From OCS116 sp051531935 (GTDB taxonomy: Bacteria > Pseudomonadota > Alphaproteobacteria > Rhizobiales > OSC116), in the NCBI GenBank assembly GCA_051531935.1, contig JAOPTR010000016.1:434001-498000 (forward strand): a stretch of 64,000 bases of DNA. The letters run 5' to 3'. The notes below the pieces were generated by a model. It made no database searches and was not told the DNA's origin. It saw only the letters and a program-made list of their open reading frames with translations. Numbering within the stretch: position 1 is the stretch's first letter; every line of letters begins with the position of its first letter. Below, piece by piece: positions 45,001-53,171 of the stretch. Made by a program: the position numbers and the translations under genes.

Positions 45001-46302
45001 TTACGCCGAGAATTTCAAAAGTTTAATGGCGTTAAAGTCATGCACACCACCACCAACACGCTTGGTTGTGTAAAATAGCAAATATGGTTTTGCCGAATAT
45101 GGATCACGCAAAATACTAATGCCACGACGGTCAACAATCAAATAACCACGGCCAAAATCACCAAATGCAAGTGATGTGCTGTCCGTCGTGATGTCAGGCA
45201 TTTGTTCAACTTCGGCAATGCTGTAATTCAATAAAGATGCCTTGCCGTTCACCGTCTCCGCAGGGCGCCACATATAATTGCCATCCGCATCTTTTAGCTT
45301 TCTAATTTCGGCCTGAGTTTTGCGGTTCATCACCCAATGGCTGTTCACTCGATAACGCGCTTTAAGGCTGTAAATAAGGTCAAGCAAACAATCCGATGCA
45401 TCAGTCGCGGCAAAACCGCCATCAGCCCCTGTTTCAACAAACCCCAAATTGCCCCAAGACCAATTGTTTTCCGCAATGGTCGGCACATCTAAAAAGCCCT
45501 TTGGCTTATTCACGCCATCGCCATTCACAAAGGCTTCGGTTTCTTGATCAACAAATGCCGCTTCAATTTCCGTGGCAATCCATTGTTCCAAATTCACAGC
45601 ACTATCTTCAAGTAAAGATGCAGAAGCCGCAGGCATGGCGTATAATTCCATGGTGGGGTAAATCAATTCTTCTAAATCAGCACCGCTGGTTTGTGGTCGC
45701 GCATCACTGTCACCTACCCAACCAGATGCAAAATCATTAATCGCAAATGGCTTCTTATAAATGCTTGATGTCACCTGTTGAATGCCCGCAATGTCACGAA
45801 TAGGTGAAGCCAATTTTAAATTGTCTAAAATATTGCTTTCAATTTGCTCAGGCACAAAATAACCACCATCATTGCCAGATACTAGGCTGTAGGCTTTGCC
45901 TTCCATAGTTTCAATCTGGCTTGCACCTTTACGCATATATGCGTTAAATGCCGCCTTAGATTCACTATTTTCAGTCATTTGTGTAAGCGGCGACATTTCA
46001 CCGCCCAATAATGGACGTTTAGATTTATGCCCTAGCATATCCATTTTGCTTTGTTGCTTGTCCAAATGCGCATTAATCTTATTCAGCTTTTGTTCAATCA
46101 GTGGGTCTGCACCCTGTTGCGTTTCAATGCGGCCTAAACGTTGGTCATTGGTATGTTTAAACTCCTCAAACGCATTCATAAAATCATCAAACACTGCATT
46201 CACGTCAGTGTTGTTTTTTTGGCTTACAACTTTTGTTTCCAAGTTAATATCTCCATTTTTGCTGTGTTTTTTGTTGTATTTGGGCGTGTTTTTTAAGGCC
46301 AT
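45001..46302 (-). CDS. GTA major capsid protein, HK97 fold (g5-like)
   Basis: A 433-residue HK97-type capsid protein. Residues about 25-100 form a charged coiled-coil delta domain (FDDFMNAFEEFKHTNDQRLGRIE), which the prohead protease normally removes, probably after SKRPLLGG. The capsid core follows (AFNAYMRKGA; DGGYFVPEQIESNIL; LEQWIATEIEAAFVDQETEAFVNGDG; GFLDVP; RYRVNSHWVMNRKT). AAGGAAG lies before the ATG. The presence of the delta domain and protease implies a normal prohead maturation route. Confidence 0.96.
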   Translation of the reverse strand: MALKNTPKYNKKHSKNGDINLETKVVSQKNNTDVNAVFDDFMNAFEEFKHTNDQRLGRIETQQGADPLIEQKLNKINAHLDKQQSKMDMLGHKSKRPLLGGEMSPLTQMTENSESKAAFNAYMRKGASQIETMEGKAYSLVSGNDGGYFVPEQIESNILDNLKLASPIRDIAGIQQVTSSIYKKPFAINDFASGWVGDSDARPQTSGADLEELIYPTMELYAMPAASASLLEDSAVNLEQWIATEIEAAFVDQETEAFVNGDGVNKPKGFLDVPTIAENNWSWGNLGFVETGADGGFAATDASDCLLDLIYSLKARYRVNSHWVMNRKTQAEIRKLKDADGNYMWRPAETVNGKASLLNYSIAEVEQMPDITTDSTSLAFGDFGRGYLIVDRRGISILRDPYSAKPYLLFYTTKRVGGGVHDFNAIKLLKFSA

Positions 46303-46339
46303 CAAATCGCTTCCTTCGGTTGGTATTTATAAGTTTGGG

Positions 46340-46876
46340 TTATGCGCGCATGGCGTTAGAAGCGCGCAAAATGCGCTGCTTCAAATCTGCCTCTGGTTGT
46401 TCAGTTGTCGGTAATTCTCGGTCGGCAGGCTGCTCTATTCGCGCAGCAGGCCCCTCTATTCGCGCAGCAGGCCCCTCTATTCGCGCAGCAGGCTGCATGG
46501 GAAAAGTCACAACAGATATTTCCCAAAGGTCAACTTCATGGATATACCGTGTCGATTCCCGCGCCCTTTGCACCGCACGGCGGGTTTTGAAACCTATCGA
46601 AAGCCCATCAATCACATTGTCAGCAATTAAATTGGCAACATCCAACGCTTGTCGCACTGCAATAGATAGGCGGCCAACCACATAAAGGCCTTTTTCATCT
46701 ACCTTAAATTCTTCCCAGCGGCCAATCGGTAAATTCGGGTCATGTTGCCACAACATACTAATGTCTTGCGGCTTTTTTTCACTAAGGCTTCTTTCAAAAG
46801 CCGATGGCATAACCACATCATTGCCTAAATCTATTTCATTAAAAATACAGGCATATCCCGAAAATAAATCATTCAT
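46340..46876 (-). CDS. GTA prohead protease, HK97 type (g4-like), with repeat tail
   Basis: A 178-residue protease. The ATG at 46876 overlaps the portal stop by 8 bp. Catalytic His is in LWQHDPNLPIG and Ser in DGLSIGFKTR. After residue 130 the core ends (SVVTFPMQPAA) and a three-fold heptad-sized repeat (AARIEGP, AARIEGP, AARIEQP) leads into a charged tail (EADLKQRILRA). It cleaves the capsid delta domain. Confidence 0.93.
   Translation of the reverse strand: MNDLFSGYACIFNEIDLGNDVVMPSAFERSLSEKKPQDISMLWQHDPNLPIGRWEEFKVDEKGLYVVGRLSIAVRQALDVANLIADNVIDGLSIGFKTRRAVQRARESTRYIHEVDLWEISVVTFPMQPAARIEGPAARIEGPAARIEQPADRELPTTEQPEADLKQRILRASNAMRA
46433..46495. repeat. 21-bp tandem repeat, three copies, inside the prohead protease gene
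   Basis: Three head-to-tail copies of a 21-bp unit (46433-46453, 46454-46474, 46475-46495), the third differing at its right end. It is in frame and encodes the AARIEGP repeats. Near identity suggests recent slippage. Confidence 0.9.
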
Positions 46877-48101
46877 CTTCAGCCATCCCTTGGTCAGTAA
46901 AATCCTCATTCTGGCCTAAAGCGGGGTATCCAACAGCAGCACGTTTTTCGTCAGTGGTTAAAAAACTGGCCGCACCAATGCGTCGCCACAATGCTTCGCG
47001 CTCGGTGCTTAGCCCTTCGATCTTATCCAGATCAATTTTCAATTCCAACTGAGCGTCCCAAGCAGGGCTAAGCCATGCCGATATATTTTTGGTAAATCTT
47101 CCCACCAAGGGTAAAATTGTCTGGCGTAAAAAACTACGGTTGGCTTCCTGATAATTCGCAAACCTATTGTCACCAGGTATCCCAAGCAACATAGGCGGTA
47201 TGCCAAGCGCCAAAGCTATTTCACGTGCCGCAACATTTTTGGCCTCAATAAAGTCCATGTCCTTAGGGCTAAATCCCATTGCTGACCAATCAAGCCCACC
47301 CTCCAAAATCATCGGCCTACCTGCGTTAGCATGGCCTTGGTAGGTCTGCTCAAGCTCTTGTTTCAAACGGGTAAATTGCTCATCCGATAGGTTTCCTTGG
47401 CCTTCTTGGCCACGGTAAACCACGGCACCAGATGGCCGCGCACTGTTATTAAGCAGCGATTTATTCCATTTACTCGCCGCATTATGAATATCAATTGCAA
47501 TTTTCGCGGCTTTAAAGGGGCTTTGTCCATAATGATCATCATTAGGGTTGTAAAAAGTCTGATGTAAAATCGGCGAAATACCATCAGTTTGTTGGCTAAA
47601 ACGCAGTTTTTGCGAACCAATTTTATAATCATAAAACTCAGGCCATCCTTGTTCATCAAGCAATACCCGCACTCGGTCAGGGCGTAAGCTATAAAGCTGG
47701 TCAGGCACATCATTTTCTAAAGACGATTGCTTTAAATAGCAGTTACCATCTATCAACAATTGGCTGTAGCAATTCTCCAAAAATTCATGCCCACTTGCAT
47801 TCATGTTAGGGCGCGATAACAATTCTAATAATGGATGTTCAACCAATTCTTGATCATTCAAAAACAACTGCAAATGTATAGATGCTGCAGCTTCCGCAAT
47901 CATCCGCACCGCGCGGTGAGCAATTGGGTTTTGCGTATAAGCATGACGCGCCATTGCCGCTATGGCCACATCATCAGTAAAATCACCATTCATTAAAAAG
48001 CCAAATTCTTGCCCATATTGGGTCAAAGGCACATAATTTTTACGTTCTTTCGGCTTCGCTTCGGTTTTCAGGCCGAGTTTTATCCGTTGAAGAAATGACA
48101 T
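46869..48101 (-). CDS. GTA portal protein, HK97 family (g3-like)
   Basis: A 410-residue portal. The ATG at 48101 is preferred, since GGAAGGGGAA precedes it. Portal signatures: IAHRAVRMIAEAAASI, LLSRPNMNASGHEFLENCYSQLLIDGNCY, and AREIALALGIPPMLLGIPGDNRFANYQEANRSF. It makes the 12-fold ring through which DNA is packaged. Confidence 0.95.
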   Translation of the reverse strand: MSFLQRIKLGLKTEAKPKERKNYVPLTQYGQEFGFLMNGDFTDDVAIAAMARHAYTQNPIAHRAVRMIAEAAASIHLQLFLNDQELVEHPLLELLSRPNMNASGHEFLENCYSQLLIDGNCYLKQSSLENDVPDQLYSLRPDRVRVLLDEQGWPEFYDYKIGSQKLRFSQQTDGISPILHQTFYNPNDDHYGQSPFKAAKIAIDIHNAASKWNKSLLNNSARPSGAVVYRGQEGQGNLSDEQFTRLKQELEQTYQGHANAGRPMILEGGLDWSAMGFSPKDMDFIEAKNVAAREIALALGIPPMLLGIPGDNRFANYQEANRSFLRQTILPLVGRFTKNISAWLSPAWDAQLELKIDLDKIEGLSTEREALWRRIGAASFLTTDEKRAAVGYPALGQNEDFTDQGMAEDE

Positions 48102-48135
48102 ATTTCCCCTTCCCATTTCTGTTCTCATTTAAATT

Positions 48136-49521
48136 CTATAAATCCCGAATGCGCGGCACCATATCAGCACCATTCAACAACAAGTGACTTACCGCCCAAA
48201 CCAAAGCATCCACCCGATCAGGGCTATTTTTCGAACTGGCAATCATATGGTCAAATTGGCACATTTCATCTTCTAGAGGCTCAAACAACCCCAAATGATG
48301 CACTTTGCTTTGCTCATATAACGCCGCCACAGGTTCCGCACGCGTCTTTTTGTCTTTGCGTGCAAACACAGCAGCATATGATATTTGCGGGTCAATTGTG
48401 CGCAATATAGTCTCGACCATTTCACCGCCTTGGTTCACTTCTGCAACAATGCGGTCAACGTTAAATCGATGGTATATTTCAATCGCCTTTTGCGCCCAAA
48501 TAATCGGGCTTGCCGCCTGCATGGTAACATCTGCCAATATATAAGCATGCCGATCACCATCCATTGCTGCCACAATCATCCCGCAAGCGTTAGATTTTTT
48601 ATGGCTCGTCGCAGGCGGGTCAATCGCCAAAACAATGCGCTTAAATTCATCTAACGCATAATCTTTTACCCGTCGTCTGGTGTCTTCAATCAGCCGATAA
48701 TTCCATAACGCACCTTGCCTATCTTCAATAATTTCGCCAAATAATTCCTGCCGCCCTAAATTGGTTCCCGCATAATTTCGGTCTATATTTTGCAAAAAGG
48801 CTGCTGCCAAATGTTGCCTATTGTCAAAGGTCGATGCCTTGCTCACATAACTACCATCCATCGCCAAAATATCTTTTAATTTCTTTCGATTACGCGGTGT
48901 CGTGGTCAATACAACCTGCGGTGCATCTCCTAGGCGCATGCCAAACTGCAACATATCCCATACATCTTCGTCATAAGGCCATTTGGCAAATTCGTCACAC
49001 CAAGCAGCATGAAATTGCGGGCCTCTCAAACTTTCTGGCTCTTCGGCACTAAACAATTGCGCAATCGCGCCATTTGGCCATTCAAGCCGTTTGCGAGAGG
49101 CAATATATGTAGGGCGTTGGTGTTTGGGGTGAATGTTCAACAACCCGCTATCACCTTCAAGCATCACCTCGCGAACATCGCTAAATGTTTCGCCAATCAG
49201 GGCTATTCGCCATGCAGGTTCTTTTGCAAATGGCTCAATCCCAAGTGCTTTCGCTCTAATCCATTCAGCACCCGCTCTGGTTTTCCCTGCGCCACGTCCA
49301 CCTAACAATATCCAATTTTGCCAGTTTTTAGCGTATAATGGGCTGTTAGACGGTTGTAAATTGGGCGGCAATTGGTCATCTCTGGCCCATAAATACCAAT
49401 CAAAATATAACTGTTCTGCTTCCTTGTCGTTTAATGTAGATGCAAATTCTTCAATTTGCTTTGGGGTTAATCGCCGCAAGTTTTTGCGTAATTTCGTCTC
49501 GGAATTTAGGGTCCGTTTCAT
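48136..49521 (-). CDS. GTA terminase large subunit (g2-like)
   Basis: A 461-residue terminase. Walker A is LLGGRGAGKTRAGAEW; Walker B is in FHAAWCDEFAKW; the coupling motif TTPRN follows. The RNaseH-like nuclease begins IVLAIDPPAT, with further acidic residues at IVAEVNQGG and the C-terminal DRVDALVWA. It packages DNA by headful cutting. The g1 gene overlaps its first 71 bp. Confidence 0.95.
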   Translation of the reverse strand: MKRTLNSETKLRKNLRRLTPKQIEEFASTLNDKEAEQLYFDWYLWARDDQLPPNLQPSNSPLYAKNWQNWILLGGRGAGKTRAGAEWIRAKALGIEPFAKEPAWRIALIGETFSDVREVMLEGDSGLLNIHPKHQRPTYIASRKRLEWPNGAIAQLFSAEEPESLRGPQFHAAWCDEFAKWPYDEDVWDMLQFGMRLGDAPQVVLTTTPRNRKKLKDILAMDGSYVSKASTFDNRQHLAAAFLQNIDRNYAGTNLGRQELFGEIIEDRQGALWNYRLIEDTRRRVKDYALDEFKRIVLAIDPPATSHKKSNACGMIVAAMDGDRHAYILADVTMQAASPIIWAQKAIEIYHRFNVDRIVAEVNQGGEMVETILRTIDPQISYAAVFARKDKKTRAEPVAALYEQSKVHHLGLFEPLEDEMCQFDHMIASSKNSPDRVDALVWAVSHLLLNGADMVPRIRDL

Positions 49522-49735
49522 AAATAGCTTCTGGCTCGCTTTGTTTTAATGTCTCTTCATGTTCTGCCGATTGCATGTTGCGTATATTTTCTAAAGCCTT
49601 AATCACAACCGTTAAGGTCTTGGCTTGTTTTTCGCAAAAAGCTAAATCAGCTTGCTGTTCCGTTTTGGCTAAAAGCGTCATAATTTTCATTAATTGGCGT
49701 TCAAGCTTTTTTAAAATTTGCTGATGTTTATTCAT
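49451..49735 (-). CDS. Small terminase-like protein (g1 position)
   Basis: A 94-residue helical protein starting at the ATG at 49735. A long coiled-coil (ILKKLERQLMKIMTLLAKTEQQADL; AKTLTVVIKALENI) is followed by an acidic linker and a short tail (DPKFRDEITQKLAAINPK). It has the size and position of RcGTA g1, a degenerate small terminase. It overlaps g2 by 71 bp. Homology is inferred from position. Confidence 0.75.
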   Translation of the reverse strand: MNKHQQILKKLERQLMKIMTLLAKTEQQADLAFCEKQAKTLTVVIKALENIRNMQSAEHEETLKQSEPEAIYETDPKFRDEITQKLAAINPKAN

Positions 49736-49791
49736 AATGACGTCGGCCTCATATTGTCGTTGACCATCACATTTGTCGTAAAGCATTGGGC

Positions 49792-49820
49792 AAAAAAATA
49801 CCGCCCTTCAAGGGCGGTTA
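49792..49820 (-). terminator. Rho-independent terminator after the YcgN-like gene
   Basis: A stem of about 9 bp (49800-49808 with 49810-49818) followed, on the minus strand, by seven Us (the aaaaaaa at 49792-49798). It separates the YcgN-like gene from the GTA cluster, so the GTA must have its own promoter after this point. Confidence 0.88.
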
Positions 49821-49948
49821 TTTCTTAACCTTTTTAACTATGAGCAAATATACGTAGCCATAACCGTACGGTCAAACACTGGTTTTATAAGTTGCAAATA
49901 ATCCCCGCCACAACTTAACAACTAAAATTTATCATATATTTCAAATGG

Positions 49949-50383
49949 TTATTTTTTAGGCCACTGCACAATATAATCCACTGCATCTTCATCGTCTATG
50001 CCCTCTTCACTCACAATTCGCCCCACAGCCGATATCCCCGCCCGCAAAACACTTTTTGGGTCACCAGATATAAGTGGGTGCCAATCAGGCAATCGCCGTC
50101 CTTCATCCAATATTCGGTAAGCGCAAGATTTTGGCAGCCAGCCGTAATTGCGAATGTCGTCTTGCTTCATTTTGATACAATCGGGTACAAAATTGGCACG
50201 GTTTGCATAATCACTACATTGGCAAGTTTTCAAATCAAGCAGCTTGCAAGCCATATTTGTAAATATAATTTCACCAGTGTCTTCGTCTTCTAATTTAATC
50301 AAACAACATTTACCACAGCCATCACATAGGCTTTCCCATTCGGGGTCATTCATCTGGCTAAGTGATTTTTCTTCCCAAAACAT
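49949..50383 (-). CDS. YcgN/UPF0260-family cysteine-cluster protein
   Basis: A 144-residue protein with the UPF0260 pattern: FWEEKSLSQMNDPEWESLCDGCGKCC split over its first 28 residues, then CKLLDLKTCQCSDY and the WLPKSCAYR segment with HPLISGDP. Seven or more cysteines suggest a metal or Fe-S site (YkgJ-like CxxCxxCC). Function unknown in this family. Confidence 0.92.
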   Translation of the reverse strand: MFWEEKSLSQMNDPEWESLCDGCGKCCLIKLEDEDTGEIIFTNMACKLLDLKTCQCSDYANRANFVPDCIKMKQDDIRNYGWLPKSCAYRILDEGRRLPDWHPLISGDPKSVLRAGISAVGRIVSEEGIDDEDAVDYIVQWPKK

Positions 50384-50691
50384 ATAAGCAATTTCAATAA
50401 GTTACGGTTCATTTTAATAAGGTTCAAATATACTCTCATAGCCATAGCATAGCCAACCCCATTTTAACATTACTATTTTATTTCACTTAATATTCCATCA
50501 CAAAAACATCAGGTTCGCGTTGTAAACCCCAGCTTTTAGTGTCCCTAAATCATACAAGCTCAATTGGCACAATCCGTGCAATCACACATGTATGGCCGCA
50601 AGCCTAGTATTGTTATTAATATTTTGTTAACATATTCATCCGTCACACATGGATGGCCAATATGTTTTGAGTTGGAGTTTAAATAAAACCT
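50384..50691. promoter_or_regulatory. 308-bp gap with a 16-bp direct repeat upstream of the PBP gene
   Basis: The 16-mers at 50582-50597 and 50643-50658 differ at one base and lie 61 bp apart. The spacer is AT-rich (TTGTTA ... TATTCAT) and could hold the promoter. The short Cys-rich frame on the opposite strand here is not considered a gene. Confidence 0.45.
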
Positions 50692-53097
50692 ATGCCCAAA
50701 AATAAAAAGATTTTTAATGTTCTGCTTAAAATCGATAGCGCAATGGACAGCGCAATCTTCAACACAGGCGCATTTTTCAAAAATTTCTGGGCAGGTTTTA
50801 GTCACATAATGAGCTTTGCAAGAGTTCGTGGTTTTAAGCGTTTTCTCATCGAATTGGTTTCAGATGGCCTTACACTGGCTTTCGCAGGTCTCATTGGCTT
50901 TTTTATGTTGGGTCAATATGCGTTGGTAGATGTGAGCGAAGGCTGGCAATTATACCAAAAATACTCTGTTTCATTTTACGACAAAAATAACAAACTCATT
51001 GGCCGTCGTGGCGTGAGGCATGATAGCAGTGTGCCACTCGAAGAATTGCCCGAAAACATGATACTCGCCGCCCTGGCAACAGAAGACCGTAATTTCTACA
51101 GCCATGTTGGCGTCGATCCTTTGGGCATCGCACGGGCATTGGTGCGTAACATTCAAAAAACTTCGGGCAGCAATCATGGCGCGAGTACCATCACGCAGCA
51201 ATTGGCTAAAATGCTATTTTTCTCTGCCGAACAAACGTTAGAGCGCAAAATCAAAGAAGCCTATATGGCTCTATGGCTCGAAGCTAATCTCACCAAAGAA
51301 GAAATCCTAAGCCTGTATTTCGATCGTACATATATGGGTGCAGGCAATTTCGGCCTCGAAGCCGCAGCCCAATATTATTTTGGCAAATCTGTGCGCGAAG
51401 TTTCATTGCCCGAGGCGGCTATGCTAGCTGGTTTGTTCAAAGCGCCATCTAATTATGCCCCGCATATCAATTTAGGCGCAGCCCGCGCTCGCGCCAATGT
51501 GGTGCTCACCAATATGGTCAATGCAGGTTTTCTAAATCATGGCGATGTATTTGATGCCCGCGCAAACCCAGCTTCAATTGTAAATCGCAAAAACCCCGAT
51601 TCTAAAGGCGAATATTTCATCGATTGGGTTTTTGAAGAATCTAAAAAAATTGCCAACAACCGCAATTTTGTCCTTCATGTAAAAACCACAATAGATTTAG
51701 ACCTGCAGGAAGCAGCACGTAAAACCATCCAAGACAGTTTGCGCCAAAATGGTGAAAAATACGATGTCGACCAAGCTTCATTGGTAAGTATGGAACATGA
51801 TGGTGCAGTTCTGGCTCTCATTGGGGGCGAAGATTATCGCAAAAGCCAGTTTAACCGCGCGGTTAATGCTGGTCGCCAACCTGGCTCATCATTTAAACCA
51901 TTGGTATATCTAGCAGCACTAAATCATGGCTATACGCCCAATAGCCGTGTGGTCGATAGTAAAGTGCAAATAAAAAAATGGTCACCTAAAAACTACAACC
52001 GTCGCTATGTTGGCCGCACCACTCTTAATAATGCATTGGTTCGTTCAATCAATACCATCCCAGTTAAATTGGCACGCGAAATTGGTTATACGAATGTCAT
52101 TAATACCGCTAAGGATTTAGGAATTGATGCCAAAATGACTGCAAATGCGTCATTGCCACTTGGCACTGCGGCCATTTCTGTATTAGATTTAACAGGCGCA
52201 TATGCCACAATTGCCAACGGTGGCACATTGGCGCAACCTTATGGCATTTCCGAAATCCGCAATGGCAATGGCGATGTCATCTATAAACGCGACCGCGATG
52301 AATTTGCACCACGCGTTGTTGCCAACCCACGCAAAATTCAAGATTTAAAATTCATGCTCGGCAATGTTGTCGAATATGGCACAGGCAAACGCGCCAATCT
52401 TGGGTTCACAAAAACCTATGGTAAAACTGGTACAACCCAAAGCTATCGTGATGCTTGGTTCATGGGCTTTACCGATCACTTGGTTACTGGTGTTTGGTAT
52501 GGTAACGACAATTACACCCCCACAAATCGCCTCACTGGTGGCAGCCTACCCGCCATGACATTCAAAAAATTCATGACCGATGCCTATGTCAGTAAATATA
52601 ATCTTGATATTGAAAGCCAAGAATATATTGCCGTGGCAAATGTTAGCACGCCCTATAATGCCATCTTTAGTCAACCTATTCATCAAGATGCCATTCAGGC
52701 GGTGGCCACACGTCAAATTCCCAGAACCATTAAAAGCGTATCTCGCAAGCTTAATGTCATACATATCTCAAGCATAACTAAAAAATCTTTCAATTCAAAA
52801 AAATCCACGTCTTCGGTCACACTCAATGGCAAAACAATTGGCAACAGCAAAAAAACCACCAAATCCCGCACGGTCAAAAAAAGAAAAATAACCAAGCCAA
52901 AAGCTAAAAAAGCCAAGGTTAAGAAAAAAGTAAAAAAGAAAAAGGCAGTGGTTAGAAAAGCCAAAACCAAAAAACCCAAAAAAGCCACCCGTAAATCAGC
53001 GGTCAAAATTGTCAAAGCCACAAAACGCAAAACCCGTAAAAGAGGCGGTTCAGCGTTTATAGACGCCAGCGGAAAAATTGTAATTCTAAGCAATTAA
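50692..53097 (+). CDS. Class A penicillin-binding protein (PBP1A/1C-like) with lysine-rich C-terminus
   Basis: An 801-residue bifunctional murein synthase. A membrane anchor near residues 55-80 follows an N-terminal cytoplasmic part. The GT51 glycosyltransferase domain has ALATEDRNFYSHVGVD (catalytic Glu) and GASTITQQLAKML. The transpeptidase domain has SSFK in RQPGSSFKPLVYL, SIN and GKTGTTQ. After residue about 690 a 100-residue tail is extraordinarily basic (KKRKITKPKAKKAKVKKKVKKKK) and ends in a hydrophobic strand. It polymerises and cross-links peptidoglycan in the periplasm. The tail is unusual for PBPs. Confidence 0.95.
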   Translation: MPKNKKIFNVLLKIDSAMDSAIFNTGAFFKNFWAGFSHIMSFARVRGFKRFLIELVSDGLTLAFAGLIGFFMLGQYALVDVSEGWQLYQKYSVSFYDKNNKLIGRRGVRHDSSVPLEELPENMILAALATEDRNFYSHVGVDPLGIARALVRNIQKTSGSNHGASTITQQLAKMLFFSAEQTLERKIKEAYMALWLEANLTKEEILSLYFDRTYMGAGNFGLEAAAQYYFGKSVREVSLPEAAMLAGLFKAPSNYAPHINLGAARARANVVLTNMVNAGFLNHGDVFDARANPASIVNRKNPDSKGEYFIDWVFEESKKIANNRNFVLHVKTTIDLDLQEAARKTIQDSLRQNGEKYDVDQASLVSMEHDGAVLALIGGEDYRKSQFNRAVNAGRQPGSSFKPLVYLAALNHGYTPNSRVVDSKVQIKKWSPKNYNRRYVGRTTLNNALVRSINTIPVKLAREIGYTNVINTAKDLGIDAKMTANASLPLGTAAISVLDLTGAYATIANGGTLAQPYGISEIRNGNGDVIYKRDRDEFAPRVVANPRKIQDLKFMLGNVVEYGTGKRANLGFTKTYGKTGTTQSYRDAWFMGFTDHLVTGVWYGNDNYTPTNRLTGGSLPAMTFKKFMTDAYVSKYNLDIESQEYIAVANVSTPYNAIFSQPIHQDAIQAVATRQIPRTIKSVSRKLNVIHISSITKKSFNSKKSTSSVTLNGKTIGNSKKTTKSRTVKKRKITKPKAKKAKVKKKVKKKKAVVRKAKTKKPKKATRKSAVKIVKATKRKTRKRGGSAFIDASGKIVILSN

Positions 53098-53171
53098 GCC
53101 GTTGCGTTGTTGACAATCACTGACATAAAGGCCATTTTGCAAAAAAATCTCTAAATAGGCCTTTATCAATC

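Larger units (their letters stand above)
36822..49735 (-). mobile_element. Rhodobacter-type gene transfer agent (GTA) structural cluster, tail-tube block missing
   Basis: A single minus-strand run encodes, in transcription order, homologues of RcGTA g1, g2, g3, g4, g5, g6, g7, g8, g12, g13, g14 and g15, then a DUF2793 protein and a small holin-like protein. Most junctions overlap or are only a few bases. There is no integrase, repressor or replication gene, as expected for a domesticated GTA and not a prophage. The genes for the major tail protein, tail chaperones and tape measure (g9-g11), normally between g8 and g12, are absent. The core reading frames present are intact, so the cluster is not a wreck. 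Function as packaging device, relic or altered particle is open. Confidence 0.92.

Noticed and set aside
36822..49735. Active prophage
   Set aside because: No integrase, repressor, replication gene or attachment repeats were seen, and the gene content and order match a domesticated GTA.
50560..50805. Minus-strand Cys-rich 81-residue frame at the PBP start
   Set aside because: It overlaps the PBP coding region and its RBS and has no recognisable domain or RBS of its own.
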